Shown: positions 8,238-17,713, counted from the first letter of the stretch. The stretch is DNA of 64,000 bases from Aestuariispira insulae (GCF_003385955.1 NZ_QRDW01000005.1:124001-188000); one strand, 5' to 3'. Made by a program: numbers and translations. The notes: generated by a model not told the origin, from the sequence alone.

Positions 8238-8261
8238 AAAGGCCGGGATATCCCGGCCTTT
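8238..8261. terminator. Bidirectional hairpin terminator
   Basis: AAAGGCCGGGA (8238-8248) and TCCCGGCCTTT (8251-8261) form a perfect stem. It lies after ahpD (minus strand, ends at 8305) and ahead of the AT-rich islet, so it should end the ahpD message and insulate the islet from it. Confidence 0.75.
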
Positions 8262-8304
8262 GTCTTGTCTGAATGCCCCTGCCGCATCAAAGGGGAAGTG
8301 CGGG

Positions 8305-8841
8305 TCAGGCGGCGTTCAGGGCATCCTCGCCGTCCAGGATGGCGGCGACCGCATGGATGATGGCAGCAATGCGGGCAGCCGCCTGGACCGCGTCGGCGCC
8401 CAGGCCGGCCTTGCGCAGGACCTGTTCATGGGAATCGATGCACAGGCCGCAGCCATTGACCGCGGAAACCGCCAGGGACCACAACTCGAAATCGACCTTG
8501 TCGACGCCGGGATTGGCGATGACATTCATACGCAGCTTCGCCGGCAGGGTCTGGTAAGTCTTGTCGGAAACTAGATGAATGAAGCGGTAATAGATATTAT
8601 TCATGCCCATGACGGCGGCGGCGGCTTTGGCAGCGGCTTTGGCCTCATCGGAGAGATGCGGATCGGCCTCTGCAGCGGCGGCCTTGATCACAGCCGCATT
8701 GCGGCTGGCAAGTGCTGAGGCGAGCAGGGTGCCGTAAAGCTGTTGTTCGGAGAGTGCGGTCTCGCGGGAGATGGCGCCCAGGTTCAGTTTGATATCCTTG
8801 GCATAATCGGGAAGCAGGGCTTTGAGTGAGTCGAGGCTCAT
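8305..8841 (-). CDS. ahpD: Alkyl hydroperoxidase AhpD-type carboxymuconolactone-decarboxylase-fold protein
   Basis: This 178-residue all-helical protein reduces peroxides through a redox-active cysteine pair, or serves as the disulfide reductant of AhpC-type peroxiredoxins. Glu119, Cys131, Cys134 and His138 (within [20 protein letters not shown]) match the catalytic Glu/Cys/Cys/His relay described for the Mycobacterium enzyme. AGGAG stands seven bases before the ATG. It lies 180 bases downstream of the peroxiredoxin gene in the same direction, a common partnership. No oxyR gene is visible beside it. Confidence 0.9.
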   Translation of the reverse strand: MSLDSLKALLPDYAKDIKLNLGAISRETALSEQQLYGTLLASALASRNAAVIKAAAAEADPHLSDEAKAAAKAAAAVMGMNNIYYRFIHLVSDKTYQTLPAKLRMNVIANPGVDKVDFELWSLAVSAVNGCGLCIDSHEQVLRKAGLGADAVQAAARIAAIIHAVAAILDGEDALNAA

Positions 8842-9020
8842 GGTTTTGCTCCTAAAAAACGGATGATGTAGGGCGCAATTTCCCTGTGGCGCGGAAAAAT
8901 TGGCGCGCAGGATTCTGCGGATAAACTAAAAGGGGTAAAGGTCTGGCTGCTTTTTGTCCGGGCGGCCAGCGACCCGGTCAGGGCCACCGCCGAAACGGTG
9001 GCCCCTTGTCCGGATACCGA

Positions 9021-9572
9021 TTAGGCAGCCAGGGTGTCACCGCCAACAGCGCGGTTGCACGGGCACAGCTCGTCGGTCTGCAGCGCGTCCAGAACACGCA
9101 GGGTGTCCTGCGGGTTACGGCCAACATTGAGGTTGGTGACGTAAACATGCTGGATCACATTGTGCGGATCGACAACGAAAGTTGCACGCAGGGCAACACC
9201 TTCCGGTGCGCGAACGCCCAGGCCGTCAACCAGGGAGCCATTGGTGTCGGCAAAAGACCACTGGTTCAGTTTGTCCAGGTCTTTATGGTCGCGACGCCAG
9301 GCCAGTTTGCAGAATTCGTTGTCGGTGGAACCACCGAGAACAACGGCGTCACGCTCTTCGAAATCTTCCGCCAGTTTGGCAAATTCAGCGATTTCGGTCG
9401 GGCAGACGAAAGTGAAGTCTTTCGGATAGAAATAGATGACTTTCCATTTACCTTCGAAAGACTGTTCGGTGATGGTTTCAAACGCGCTCTCGCCGTTTTC
9501 TTCGTGGCTGTTGAAGCCCGGCTTTACGCCCGTTACTTCGAATTCCGGCAGTACGTCACCAATACCCAACAT
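9021..9572 (-). CDS. ahpC: Typical 2-Cys peroxiredoxin (AhpC-type)
   Basis: This 183-residue thioredoxin-fold peroxidase removes hydrogen peroxide and alkyl hydroperoxides. The peroxidatic Cys57 sits in DFTFVCPTE and the resolving cysteine near the C-terminus in DELCPCNR, where the extra Cys of the CPC pair is noteworthy. GGDT close to the end fits the GG-containing C-terminal region. AAGGAGA precedes the ATG by six bases. With ahpD downstream and a glutaredoxin upstream (9645-9896) it makes a compact peroxide-defence group. A stem-loop at 8983-9006 lies between it and ahpD without a clear T run. Confidence 0.92.
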   Translation of the reverse strand: MLGIGDVLPEFEVTGVKPGFNSHEENGESAFETITEQSFEGKWKVIYFYPKDFTFVCPTEIAEFAKLAEDFEERDAVVLGGSTDNEFCKLAWRRDHKDLDKLNQWSFADTNGSLVDGLGVRAPEGVALRATFVVDPHNVIQHVYVTNLNVGRNPQDTLRVLDALQTDELCPCNRAVGGDTLAA

Positions 9573-9644
9573 GTGATATCTCCTTAAACTTGGGTTGAAA
9601 GGGAAAAACTAAAACTCGGGAAACCCCGGTTACGGGATCCTGAT

Positions 9645-9896
9645 CTATTGCCCCAGCAGTTGCATAAATTCGGCGCGGGGCATCATTGAGAAATCGTCAC
9701 AACCACCAATATGGGTGTCACCGACAAAAATCTGCGGTACGGTGGTGCGGCCGCCGGATCGCTGCTTCATCACATCGAACTTGTCCGGCTCGCCTTCCAC
9801 ATCGATCTTGCAATAGCTGACATTGCGCTTGCTCAGCAGCTTTTCCGCCCGCTGGCAAAAGGGGCAGTCCTGTTTGACATAAATATCAACCTGCAT
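9645..9896 (-). CDS. grxC: Glutaredoxin (GrxC-like)
   Basis: This 83-residue dithiol glutaredoxin has the active site CPFC at residues 11-14, the cis-proline region TTVPQIF and the glutathione-binding GGCDD near residue 65. It reduces protein or glutathione mixed disulfides in the cytosol. It lies upstream of the peroxiredoxin gene on the same strand (73 bases between the genes) and may supply reducing power to it. One substitution is worth noting: the usual CPYC tyrosine is Phe here. Confidence 0.88.
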   Translation of the reverse strand: MQVDIYVKQDCPFCQRAEKLLSKRNVSYCKIDVEGEPDKFDVMKQRSGGRTTVPQIFVGDTHIGGCDDFSMMPRAEFMQLLGQ

Positions 9897-10195
9897 GATC
9901 TGATACCCAACCTGATGTCTGGTGTTTCGTTGTCTGAAAGGAATATAGGGAGGGATCTGGAATAAATCTAATTCTTAATTCTGGATATTGTAATCGATTT
10001 TACCGATTTATATTTCTGAAACATAGTGAGGTAATAGATTAAATAGATTTCCAGGGAAATCAATTGCCGATGGTCAGAATTCACTCTTTAACGGTGATTC
10101 CAAAAGGTGTCCAGATGTCGCGACAGCGGGTGTCATCCCGGCTGTGCAGCCGGGATGACGAAGAGGTACATTGGATATATTGCCGCCAAGGGCAC
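9897..10195. other. Intergenic region between grxC and kynA
   Basis: These 299 bases separate two minus-strand genes. The half near grxC is AT-rich and must hold its promoter. The half near the kynA stop carries the strong palindrome at 10132-10159. I saw no open frame with a ribosome site and no RNA gene. Confidence 0.6.
10132..10159. repeat. REP-like perfect palindrome or kynA terminator stem
   Basis: GTCATCCCGGCTG (10132-10144) and CAGCCGGGATGAC (10147-10159) are perfect reverse complements separated by two bases. The TCATCCCGG...CCGGGATGA type of element is dispersed in many alphaproteobacterial genomes, so this may be one copy of such a family. It lies just beyond the kynA stop and could also stabilise or end that message, but no T run follows on the minus strand. 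Confidence 0.6.
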
Positions 10196-11044
10196 TTACA
10201 GATCCGTGCGTAATTCCCACAATTCAGGGAAGAAGCAATAGCTGAGCGCTTTTTCCAGATAGTTGACCCCGCTGGTGCCGCCGGTGCCCCGGCGCATGCC
10301 GATGATGCGGCTGACCGTTTTCAGATGGCGAAAGCGCCATTGCTGGAAGGAATCTTCCAGATCCACCAGTTTCTCGGCCAACTCATAAAGCTCCCAATGC
10401 TCAGTTGTGTTGCGGTAGATGGTGGCCCAGGCATCATGGACCGAGCGGTTGGATTGATGGCGTTCGGAAAAATCCCGGTTCAGGATGGCATCATCAATGG
10501 CAAAGCCGCGCCGGGCGAGCAGGGCGATGGCCTCGTCATAAATGCTGCGGTCGCTCAGCGCCTGCTTGAGCCTGGCATGGATGTCCTCGCGATGTGCGTG
10601 GGGCTTCAGCAAGGCAGGGTTCTTGTTGCCCAGGCGATATTCGATCTCCCGATACTGATAGGATTGAAAGCCTGAAGAATGGCCCAGCTTGTCCCGGAAG
10701 CTCAAATAATCCGCCGGTGTCATGGTGGCCAGGACTGTCCAGGACTGGATCATCTGATTCTGGATGGTCGATACCCGCGAGAGCATTTTGAAGGCCGGTT
10801 GCAGATTGTCTTCCCGGATCAGCCGGATCGCTGCACCCATTTCATGCAGGATCAGCTTCATCCATAATTCGGTTGCCTGGTGAATGATGATGAAAAGCGG
10901 CTCATCATGCTCTGAAGACTGCGGATGCTGGGATGACAAAAGACTGTCCAGGCCCAGATAGTCGCCATAGGACATATCGCCGGAGAAATCACCATGGGCT
11001 CCTTCGGGGAAGACGCCTGGGCGGCTTGATTTGGTCTCAGTCAT
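10196..11044 (-). CDS. kynA: Tryptophan 2,3-dioxygenase
   Basis: This 282-residue heme enzyme opens the indole ring of L-tryptophan to N-formylkynurenine. Family blocks include [13 protein letters not shown] near the N-terminus, [14 protein letters not shown] (the distal His and substrate-contacting residues), [15 protein letters not shown] and the heme-ligand region [24 protein letters not shown] closes the active-site loop. The gene overlaps the end of kynB by eight bases, so the two are translated together and carry out steps one and two of tryptophan catabolism. kynU is not in this window. Confidence 0.96.
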   Translation of the reverse strand: MTETKSSRPGVFPEGAHGDFSGDMSYGDYLGLDSLLSSQHPQSSEHDEPLFIIIHQATELWMKLILHEMGAAIRLIREDNLQPAFKMLSRVSTIQNQMIQSWTVLATMTPADYLSFRDKLGHSSGFQSYQYREIEYRLGNKNPALLKPHAHREDIHARLKQALSDRSIYDEAIALLARRGFAIDDAILNRDFSERHQSNRSVHDAWATIYRNTTEHWELYELAEKLVDLEDSFQQWRFRHLKTVSRIIGMRRGTGGTSGVNYLEKALSYCFFPELWELRTDL

Positions 11045-11681
11045 TTATTGTCTCCAAGTCACGCAGGATTGCCCGGACCGGGGCGGCATCCATATTGGCC
11101 AATTTCAAGGGAAGCGCGATCAACTCGTACACACCCTCCGCCACATTATCGAGAACGACCCCTTCCAGGATCATCATGCCGGCATCGCGCACTGCATGGT
11201 GGGCATCCATGGTTTTGGATGTCTGGGGATCCAGTGAGGGCGTGTCCAGCCCCACCAAAATAACGCCAGCCTCTGCAAGTAAGCGAATACTTGTGGCATC
11301 CACGGCGGTGAAACCATCATCCCATTGATCCTGCGGGGCTTGATCATAGGTGCGGAAGAGAACGCGGCGGATACCGGGCTGCAGGCGGTCGGCAAAGTCA
11401 CTGGGCCGGACTGCCGGGCCACAGCCCCTGACATCCATCACCTGGCAGGGGCCCAGATAATGAGACAGCGGCACATCGGCGATCGGAACGCCAGCGGCAT
11501 CATAATGCAAGGGCGCGTCCGTATGAGCCCCCGTATGGGTCGACATGGCAAAGCGCGAGACATTGACCGGGCAGCTCTCATCCAAGGCCCAAGTGCGTTC
11601 TTCGCTATAGTGCGTGTCGCCGGGCCAGACCGGTATGCCGGGTCTGATCATGGGGGAGATATCCCAAACTTTCCGAGGCAT
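11037..11681 (-). CDS. kynB: Kynurenine formamidase (arylformamidase)
   Basis: This 214-residue bacterial-type cyclase-fold formamidase hydrolyses N-formylkynurenine to kynurenine plus formate. The metal site motif [11 protein letters not shown] near residue 50 is the HxGTHxDxPxH signature of the family with Ala in place of Thr. The N-terminal [17 protein letters not shown] is characteristic. It leads the kynB-kynA pair. Its upstream region (11682-11740) is AT-rich and contains the palindrome TTTAAGCTTAAA at 11712-11723, a plausible operator, though the regulator is not present nearby. Confidence 0.95.
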   Translation of the reverse strand: MPRKVWDISPMIRPGIPVWPGDTHYSEERTWALDESCPVNVSRFAMSTHTGAHTDAPLHYDAAGVPIADVPLSHYLGPCQVMDVRGCGPAVRPSDFADRLQPGIRRVLFRTYDQAPQDQWDDGFTAVDATSIRLLAEAGVILVGLDTPSLDPQTSKTMDAHHAVRDAGMMILEGVVLDNVAEGVYELIALPLKLANMDAAPVRAILRDLETIND

Positions 11682-11815
11682 GTGCTTTTTTACTTCCCTG
11701 ACCGAATTTATTTTAAGCTTAAATTATTTAATCGATTTTGGAAAATCCCTTTAAATCGGGCAAGCAAGAAATTATGGCCACAAGGGTAAGAAAATCTAAT
11801 TCAGATAGGCGAAAA

Positions 11816-11841
11816 CCGGCGCGTCACCAGGGACGCGCCGG
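11816..11841 (-). terminator. Terminator after the hsp20 gene
   Basis: The stem CCGGCGCGTC (11816-11825) with GACGCGCCGG (11832-11841) has ten GC-rich pairs. Read on the minus strand it is followed by TTTTCG. It lies 28 bases past the hsp20 stop and so fits a rho-independent terminator of that gene. Confidence 0.75.
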
Positions 11842-11869
11842 CCATCAAGGGAGATCGGGAAAGGGTGTA

Positions 11870-12328
11870 TTAGGATTTACCGGCCAGTTTCTTCTGGGAC
11901 GAAGAGGCCTGGATCGGGATGGACTTCGGCTTCATGGCTTCCGGGACTTCCCGTTCCAGCTTCACATGCAACAGGCCGTTTTCCAGCTTGGCACCGGTTA
12001 CCTTGATATGTTCCGCCAGGCTGAAGCGACGCTCAAAAGCGCGCTGGGCAATGCCGCGATGCAGGAAAGAACGATTGGCATCGGATTCTTCATCAACATC
12101 CCGGCGACCGGTAATTTTCAACTGGTTGTCCTGAATCTCGACATCAAGCTCGCTTTCGGCAAAGCCGGCAACGGCCATGGAGATCTGATAGGAGTCTTCA
12201 TCCAGTTTTTCGATATTATAGGGCGGATAGCTTGAGGTGTTCTCGGTTTGGATATTGTCCAGCAGGCGGGCCATGCGGTCGAAACCGACTGAGGTCCGGA
12301 ACAGGGGGGTGAAATCAAAATCACGCAT
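11870..12328 (-). CDS. ibpA: Small heat-shock protein, Hsp20/IbpA type
   Basis: This 152-residue ATP-independent holdase binds unfolding proteins. The alpha-crystallin domain spans about 38-130, with YPPYNIEKLDEDSYQISMAVAGF at its start and LENGLLHVKLEREVPE at its end. A short IPI-like motif (KSIPIQ) near residue 138 fits the C-terminal I-x-I oligomerisation anchor. The ATG at 12328 is chosen because GGAGGA lies seven bases upstream. Longer in-frame starts would translate through the leader. The leader folds like a ROSE thermometer (see 12332-12350), so translation should rise on heat shock. Confidence 0.92.
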   Translation of the reverse strand: MRDFDFTPLFRTSVGFDRMARLLDNIQTENTSSYPPYNIEKLDEDSYQISMAVAGFAESELDVEIQDNQLKITGRRDVDEESDANRSFLHRGIAQRAFERRFSLAEHIKVTGAKLENGLLHVKLEREVPEAMKPKSIPIQASSSQKKLAGKS

Positions 12329-12430
12329 AATTATCCTCCATTGAGCGATAGGTGCTTGGATCTTCCAATTGGCAAGATCCTGGATTTCAAATTCCGGAAC
12401 CCGAAAGTGGCATTCCGGAAGCAGCAATAT
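12329..12430 (-). promoter_or_regulatory. ROSE-like RNA thermometer in the hsp20 leader
   Basis: On the minus strand the segment just before the ATG reads TATCGCTCAATGGAGGATA (12350 down to 12332). UCGCU can pair with the AGGA of the ribosome site, leaving one bulged G. This is the U(U/C)GCU feature that defines ROSE elements of alphaproteobacterial and other small heat-shock genes. Further upstream lies a second hairpin, GGATCTT...AAGATCC, around CCAATTGG, and two TTCCGGAA copies. The motif is seen. Thermosensing is inferred from the known class. Confidence 0.75.
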
Positions 12431-12452
12431 GTGGCTGCTCCCTAGATGTAGG

Positions 12453-12482
12453 AAGCGGGCCTTGAGGCTTCAAGACCCGCTT
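12453..12482 (+). terminator. Strong hairpin between mcp and hsp20, T run on the plus strand
   Basis: AAGCGGG (12453-12459) and CCCGCTT (12476-12482) with an inner CTTGA...TCAAG stem form a long hairpin, followed on the plus strand by TTTTTCATATTTTTC. Both neighbours run on the minus strand, where no T run follows. It may still slow or protect the end of the mcp message. Within it, minus-strand CTTGAA and CCTACAT 18 bases on loosely resemble an RpoH promoter for hsp20. Confidence 0.45.
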
Positions 12483-12514
12483 TTTCATATTTTTCTTTGT
12501 GTAAGGTATTGAGT

Positions 12515-14659
12515 TTAAATAGATCTGATTTTGCCGACAAAATTTTCCAGCTCGCGGCGCATCAACTCAGCCTGGTCGCTCAAATCCTTGGAGGCCGTCA
12601 TCACACTGTTGGCAGCCGTGCTGGTCTGGCTGGCGGCATCGGACACGGCAGTGACATTTTCAAACACCGCACTGGTGCTGCCTGAAGCATGTTGGGCATT
12701 GCGGGCAATTTCCAATGTGGCAGCGCCTTGTTGCTCGACCGCCGCGGCGATGGAGGCCGCGATCGCGTCCAATTCGCCAATAGTATCGGAAATGCCCCGG
12801 ATGGCTTTGGCGGATGTGGATGTGGCCGATTGGATACTGCTGACCTGGACCGAGATTTCCTCTGTCGCTTTGGCGGTCTGGGTGGCAAGGCTTTTCACCT
12901 CGTTGGCGACAACGGCAAAGCCCTTGCCTGCATCGCCCGCACGGGCCGCTTCAATGGTGGCATTGAGCGCCAGCAAGTTGGTCTGTTCCGCAATGTCGGA
13001 GATCAGGTTCACCACCTCGCCGATCCGTTCCGCGGTCGCCACCAGACCGTTAACCTGCTCATTGGTTGATTTAGCTTCGCCTGCCGCCTGGGAGGATATG
13101 TTGGTGGAACTGGAAACCCGCTGGTTGATCTCCTGGATCGAAGCGGACAGCTCTTCTGCCGCCGCAGCGGCAGTCTGCACATTGCTGGAGGCGCTGTTGG
13201 AGGCATTTGCGGCTTCTTTTGCCTGGCGTTCCGCATCCTCGGCATTGCGGGCCATGTCAGTCGCCGTATCGCTCATGGTGCCTGCGGATGCGGCCACCGT
13301 CTCGACCGATTGCTGCATGGTGACACTGAATTGGTTGACCAAATCATTGAGGGCCTTGGCCTGCTCAACGCGTTTTTTGGTTTCCTCTTCCTGTTCATCA
13401 CGCAAACGCCGACGTTCTTCAGCATTTTCTTTGAAGATTAGCAGCGCCCGTGCCATTGCCCCAATCTCATCCTGGCGGTTCTGATCGGGGATCTCTACGT
13501 CAAGACTGCCTTCGGCCAGCGCACCCATGGAAGTGGTCATGGCTGTCAGGGGGCGGGTAATGCCGCGTGATACCAGGAAGGCGATGGCGATCACGATCAG
13601 CAGTAGAACCAGCGTGATGATCACCATCAAATTCCGCATGTGGTCAATTGGGGCCTCGACCTCTTCCGAGGCTTGTTCGGCGACCAATGCCCATTTGGCA
13701 CCTAGGAAATCAATCGGTGCAAAGGCAGCTTCGACCGGATTCCCGCGCCAATTGGTGAAAGTTCCGAAGCCGCCTTCATTCGCCCGGACCGCTTCGACGA
13801 TGGCGGGCGCCGCCTGGAAAGACATGAAGGCCGGTTCGGAGGATAAGCGGGAATTACTGCGCCACAGGCCGTCGGCACCGGCAAGATAGGTTTCGCCAGT
13901 TTGCCCCAGGCCGACCACATTGGTCATGATCTTGTCCAGATTGATCACGTTCAAACGGATCGCGATCACGCCGATAACGTCATCCGCCCGGTAAATCGGT
14001 TGGGACATAAAGGCGGCCATTTGGCCGCCGCTGCCGTCATAAGGGGCAAAATCAAAAAAGAATTGTGTGCCGTCTGCTGCGGAAAAGGCATTGCGGTAAG
14101 CCTCGCCAAGTTTGGTATCCTTGAAGGGGCCATTGACGAAGTTATGCCCGAAATCCGGCTCCTTGATAACGCTGTAGACCATATTGCCATCATCATCGAA
14201 CAGATACAGATCTTCATAACTGTTCGCGGTGATATGGTTTAGGAACCATTCATGATTGGACCGGTGGGTCTTGGAATAGCTGGATCCGTCTTCGGCAAAT
14301 TCAACTTTCTTGCGTTCCTCGACCGGTGCCGAGGTCGCATAAGCCTGCCGAAGGGCATCAATCTTGTTGGCTTTCAGCTCTTTCTTCAAATGTCGTGTCA
14401 GCTTAGCGAGCGCCAGGCTGACTGTCTTATTTGTGGCAAGCGAGTTTAGATCGGCGGTAACCCCGCCGAGATAGTCTGAAACCGCCTGCTCCTTGGCAGC
14501 CAAGACACCTGAAAGTTTCTGTCGGTTCGATTCATGGGCCAGTTCCTGTGCCTGAAAATAGGTGGTCAGGCCGATGGCCAGTGCCAACAGAAGTGAAGAT
14601 ATGATAACGAGCAGCGGAATCTTATGTGAGATCCGCAGACTGCCGAACACACCCAGCAT
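12515..14659 (-). CDS. Methyl-accepting chemotaxis protein
   Basis: This 714-residue inner-membrane chemoreceptor has a first membrane helix at about 13-32 and a large periplasmic sensor, probably double-Cache (it contains [15 protein letters not shown] and [19 protein letters not shown]). A second helix lies near 345-365 ([20 protein letters not shown]), followed by a HAMP domain ([14 protein letters not shown]). The cytoplasmic coiled coil has its hairpin tip in [19 protein letters not shown], around residues 557-575. It signals to CheA/CheW encoded elsewhere. No C-terminal CheR-docking pentapeptide is seen, as the protein ends VGKIRSI. The ligand is unknown; dCache receptors often bind amino acids. 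Confidence 0.94.
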   Translation of the reverse strand: MLGVFGSLRISHKIPLLVIISSLLLALAIGLTTYFQAQELAHESNRQKLSGVLAAKEQAVSDYLGGVTADLNSLATNKTVSLALAKLTRHLKKELKANKIDALRQAYATSAPVEERKKVEFAEDGSSYSKTHRSNHEWFLNHITANSYEDLYLFDDDGNMVYSVIKEPDFGHNFVNGPFKDTKLGEAYRNAFSAADGTQFFFDFAPYDGSGGQMAAFMSQPIYRADDVIGVIAIRLNVINLDKIMTNVVGLGQTGETYLAGADGLWRSNSRLSSEPAFMSFQAAPAIVEAVRANEGGFGTFTNWRGNPVEAAFAPIDFLGAKWALVAEQASEEVEAPIDHMRNLMVIITLVLLLIVIAIAFLVSRGITRPLTAMTTSMGALAEGSLDVEIPDQNRQDEIGAMARALLIFKENAEERRRLRDEQEEETKKRVEQAKALNDLVNQFSVTMQQSVETVAASAGTMSDTATDMARNAEDAERQAKEAANASNSASSNVQTAAAAAEELSASIQEINQRVSSSTNISSQAAGEAKSTNEQVNGLVATAERIGEVVNLISDIAEQTNLLALNATIEAARAGDAGKGFAVVANEVKSLATQTAKATEEISVQVSSIQSATSTSAKAIRGISDTIGELDAIAASIAAAVEQQGAATLEIARNAQHASGSTSAVFENVTAVSDAASQTSTAANSVMTASKDLSDQAELMRRELENFVGKIRSI

Positions 14660-14842
14660 GTTTTTCTCCCAAGCTATCGAAGGCAGGTTTGATGCCTTCC
14701 GAAATGTCCGTTTTGCCGGACTTATATCCCCTGATTATCCATCCATTCGCACAGTATCGTTTATGATACAGCGACAGTGTGCCTCAGGATAACGTCATGG
14801 TCTTAAGAGAAAGTTTATCAGCTAACAGTTGGAGACAAACAA

Positions 14843-14870
14843 AAAAAGAGACCCGATTGGGTCTCTTTTT
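14843..14870. terminator. Bidirectional terminator beyond rpmE
   Basis: AAAAAGAGACCC (14843-14854) and GGGTCTCTTTTT (14859-14870) make a perfect 12-pair stem with a GATT loop and T runs on both strands. It ends rpmE (minus strand). Confidence 0.85.
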
Positions 14871-14900
14871 CGTGCAGATTCGCGAAAAATCTTCGGAAAA

Positions 14901-15119
14901 TTAGATGCCGAAGTTTTTGAAGCGGCTGTTGAAGCGTGCCAGCTGGCCGCCTTCCATCAGTTTCTGCTGACCACCGGTCCATGCCGGATGCACCTTCGGG
15001 TCGATGTCCAATTTCAGGGTATCGCCCTCTTTGCCCCAGGTGGAGCGGGTCTGATAGGTGGTACCGTCGGTCATCTCAACGGTGATCATGTGGTATTCCG
15101 GATGGATATCGGTTTTCAT
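14901..15119 (-). CDS. rpmE: Ribosomal protein L31 (type without zinc cysteines)
   Basis: This 72-residue protein of the large ribosomal subunit starts [19 protein letters not shown] and ends FNSRFKNFG, the ordinary L31 pattern. It lacks the four zinc-binding cysteines, so it belongs to the C-minus form often kept in alphaproteobacteria. The ATG at 15119 has GGAG eight bases upstream. A longer in-frame start at 15176 lacks support. It is a single-gene unit, with a strong terminator after it and an envelope cluster beyond its upstream side. Confidence 0.95.
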   Translation of the reverse strand: MKTDIHPEYHMITVEMTDGTTYQTRSTWGKEGDTLKLDIDPKVHPAWTGGQQKLMEGGQLARFNSRFKNFGI

Positions 15120-15248
15120 GTCTTTTCTCCAGCAAACCGTCGCGCCACCGGGCTGCGACGTGTTCGAAATAATCATAAAGCTTGCGGGCTTATATGGGAT
15201 GCAGCGGCGAGATGCAACCTCTTTCTAAGTATGCCGGGAAGGGCCGCA

Positions 15249-16502
15249 TTAGCGCTGAGTCAGCTTCAATTCGATCCGGCGGTTCCGTCGATGGGCAATT
15301 TCGTCATTGCGTGGATCCAGCGGCTGGAATTCACCATAGCCGGCGGCCGACAGATTTTCCGCCGGAATACCCTGGCTGATCAGAAATTTCACCACTGAAA
15401 TCGCACGTGCGGCTGACAATTCCCAGTTGGAAGGGAATCTGGCCGATGCGATCGGCACATTGTCAGTATGACCTTCGACCTGAAGGATCCATTCAATCTC
15501 CGGCGGGATATCGGCGGCAATCTCTTTCAAGGTCGCGGCCAGCTGGCCCAACTGTTCCTGGCCGGAAAGGCCAAGATCCGCGGAGCCGGACGAAAAGAGG
15601 ACTTCCGACTGGAAAACGAATCGATCATTGACGATCTGGATGCCCTGTCGATTACCCAGCAACTGGCGCAAGCGTCCAAAAAACTCGCTGCGGTAGCGTG
15701 ATAATTCCTGGACCTTGCTGGCCAGTGCCGCATTCAGCCGTTGCCCAAGCGCTTTGATGGTGGCCTGGGATTCTTCATCTTTGGCTTCCGATGCATCAAG
15801 AAGGGCATTCAGTTCGGCGAGCTGGGACCCCAGTTCTTTTAACTGCTTGTTCAGCAGGGCGGCCTCCGCTTGGGCGGCCAAAAGCTCGTCATTCGCTTCA
15901 ACCAGTTTCTTTTCCTGGTTGGCATTGGCTGACTGGGTTTCGATCAGTTCCGCCTGCATCTGTTCCTTGAGTGCCTGGAGCGCTTCGAGCTGGTGATTGA
16001 GATCAGCCAATTGCCCAAGTTGCAGCTCGATTTTTTCCTTGCTGGCCTCAACCACCTTATAGGCATCTTCAAGCTCCGCGCGGACCTTGTTCAGCTCATC
16101 CGTGCGGGTGGCATAGTCAGCGCGCAGCTTTTCAAGCTCGCTTTCCTCTTCATCCAGATTGGCGGCCAGGGATGCTTTTTCACCGCGCAGGCTGGCCAGC
16201 TGGTTTTCCAGGCTATCCTGTTTGGCAAGAGAGGCCCGCAGATCCGTTGACAGCCGTTCCACATTGGATCGCAAATCCGCATTGGAGGAGCGCTCCAGTT
16301 GCAACATTTCCGCCAGCTCGCTGACCTGGAGGTTGAGTTTGTCCAGCGCCTTGTCCCGCCCGACGAGGGCTTCGTTCAGATAAAGTTGTGAGATCACAAA
16401 GATCATCAGCAGGAAAATGACCACCATCAGCAATGTGGCCAGGGCATCCACGAAGCCCGGCCATATATCCTGATTGTTCCGGTTGCGCCTGGCCAGTGCC
16501 AT
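15249..16502 (-). CDS. MotB/OmpA-like peptidoglycan-binding coiled-coil protein
   Basis: This 417-residue protein has one N-terminal membrane helix (about 18-42, FVDALATLLMVVIFLLMIFVI) containing an Asp, as in MotB and TolR stators. A long coiled coil follows (about 50-280, Leu/Glu/Gln heptads). The C-terminal OmpA-like peptidoglycan-binding domain includes LQVEGHTDNVPIA and NWELSAARAISVVKFL. It begins three bases after the MotA/TolQ-like gene, so the two subunits surely form one channel complex. The long coiled coil would span much of the periplasm. No flagellar genes are nearby, so flagellar rotation is unlikely. Confidence 0.88.
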   Translation of the reverse strand: MALARRNRNNQDIWPGFVDALATLLMVVIFLLMIFVISQLYLNEALVGRDKALDKLNLQVSELAEMLQLERSSNADLRSNVERLSTDLRASLAKQDSLENQLASLRGEKASLAANLDEEESELEKLRADYATRTDELNKVRAELEDAYKVVEASKEKIELQLGQLADLNHQLEALQALKEQMQAELIETQSANANQEKKLVEANDELLAAQAEAALLNKQLKELGSQLAELNALLDASEAKDEESQATIKALGQRLNAALASKVQELSRYRSEFFGRLRQLLGNRQGIQIVNDRFVFQSEVLFSSGSADLGLSGQEQLGQLAATLKEIAADIPPEIEWILQVEGHTDNVPIASARFPSNWELSAARAISVVKFLISQGIPAENLSAAGYGEFQPLDPRNDEIAHRRNRRIELKLTQR

Positions 16503-16505
16503 GGG

Positions 16506-17651
16506 TTAGGCCTCGCCACCTTCCGCCAGCGCCGCAATGGTGCGGGCCAGCAACCTAATCTCGTTCCGAATATCCTGGACCGTTTCGGCCCGGGCTCTGG
16601 GCATGTCGCTGACCAACCGGCTGAGATGGCTCTCCATGCTGCGCAGATGATTGCGGCTGGCCTCATCCATGCCGCCGCCCTGGCCGCCTTTGCCAAGGAC
16701 AGTTTTCAATTCCTGCTGGCTTTGGGCCAGTTTGAGCAGCAGGTCCTGCTCCACTTTCATCGTATCGGCAAGGCCTGCCAGCTTATCGGTGAGCATGGCC
16801 AGGTTCTGCTGTTCCGCTTGGCGACCTTCTTCAGAACGCATCAAAGTGCGCTGTAACGCTTCCAAGCTATCGGCGGTTTGCTCCAGAAGGGCTTGGACAT
16901 AGGCCGGTACCGCATGATCGCCCTCAGCCATGACACCGCCGCCGCCAAGCCGTGTGATCCCGGAGAGCCAGTCTTCAAGATCGCGATAGAAAAGATTTTG
17001 CGCCTGGCCGGACTGTAGCGCTGCGAAACCCAGGATCAGAGACCCGGACAGACCGAACAGGGAGGAACTGAAAGCGGTGCCCATGCCCTCCAACGGTTGG
17101 CGCAGCCCGGATTTCAACGCGCCAAATGCGCCGGCTATGTCGGAATCACTGCCAATCTGAAGGTTGCTGATCACATCGCCGACGCTGTTGATGGTTTCCA
17201 TCAATCCCCAGAATGTACCAAGCAGGCCGAGGAAAACCAGAAGGGCAACCATATAGCGGGAGGTTTCACGGGTTTCATCAAGCCTGGTTGCCACCCCGTC
17301 CAGAAGGGTTTGCATGGCAGTGGGCGAGAGATTGAGATGACCGGTGCGTCCGGACCGTTCGCCCAGCATGGTGGCGGCCGGGGCCATCAGGCGCGGCGGC
17401 GTGCCGGTCAGGGTCAGGCCACCTTCGGCGCTGCGTTTGAAATCCTCAATCCAGGTGATTTCCTTGTTCAACGCCAATATGGTCCGGAATGCGTGTGCCA
17501 ACCCGATGATCAGGGTCCCCAGAATGCCGCCATTCAAAACAGGATTGGCCAGGAAAGCCCGCGATAGGGACGGAAACACAATTGCCACGCCTGCCCCAAT
17601 GATAACCAGAAAGAGCACCATGGTAAGAAGGTAGCGATTGGGCCGGGTCAA
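16506..17651 (-). CDS. MotA/TolQ/ExbB-family proton channel protein
   Basis: This 381-residue inner-membrane protein has an N-terminal helix near 8-28, a second near 38-60, and the conserved MotA/TolQ/ExbB block with two helices around 130-230 (LVFLGLLGTFWGLMETINSV and GMGTAFSSSLFGLSGSLILGF). The C-terminal third (about 245-375) is cytoplasmic and coiled-coil forming. Length exceeds TolQ/ExbB (about 240) because of that tail. Its partner is the MotB-like protein encoded immediately downstream. The tail may contact a cytoplasmic target; this is inference. Confidence 0.88.
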   Translation of the reverse strand: MTRPNRYLLTMVLFLVIIGAGVAIVFPSLSRAFLANPVLNGGILGTLIIGLAHAFRTILALNKEITWIEDFKRSAEGGLTLTGTPPRLMAPAATMLGERSGRTGHLNLSPTAMQTLLDGVATRLDETRETSRYMVALLVFLGLLGTFWGLMETINSVGDVISNLQIGSDSDIAGAFGALKSGLRQPLEGMGTAFSSSLFGLSGSLILGFAALQSGQAQNLFYRDLEDWLSGITRLGGGGVMAEGDHAVPAYVQALLEQTADSLEALQRTLMRSEEGRQAEQQNLAMLTDKLAGLADTMKVEQDLLLKLAQSQQELKTVLGKGGQGGGMDEASRNHLRSMESHLSRLVSDMPRARAETVQDIRNEIRLLARTIAALAEGGEA

Positions 17652-17713
17652 CGTGACCTCCTGTAAAGTCTAAGACTGCCTGTTCATGAAGATTTGGTTT
17701 TATTGGGGGACGG

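Noticed and set aside
12441-12475. RpoH promoter for hsp20 (CTTGAA and CCTACAT on the minus strand)
   Set aside because: The -35-like part lies inside a strong hairpin and the -10-like part is an imperfect match. It is kept only as a mention, not a call.
12531-13484. Plus-strand frame opposite the chemoreceptor gene
   Set aside because: It consists mostly of Ala, Ser and Leu runs that mirror the coiled coil of the receptor, and has no start context.
15249-17651. Zorya-type anti-phage system (ZorA/ZorB-like pair)
   Set aside because: The channel plus OmpA/MotB-like partner resembles ZorAB, but no ZorC, ZorD or ZorE gene follows; rpmE and suhB flank the cluster. The channel protein is also shorter than typical ZorA.
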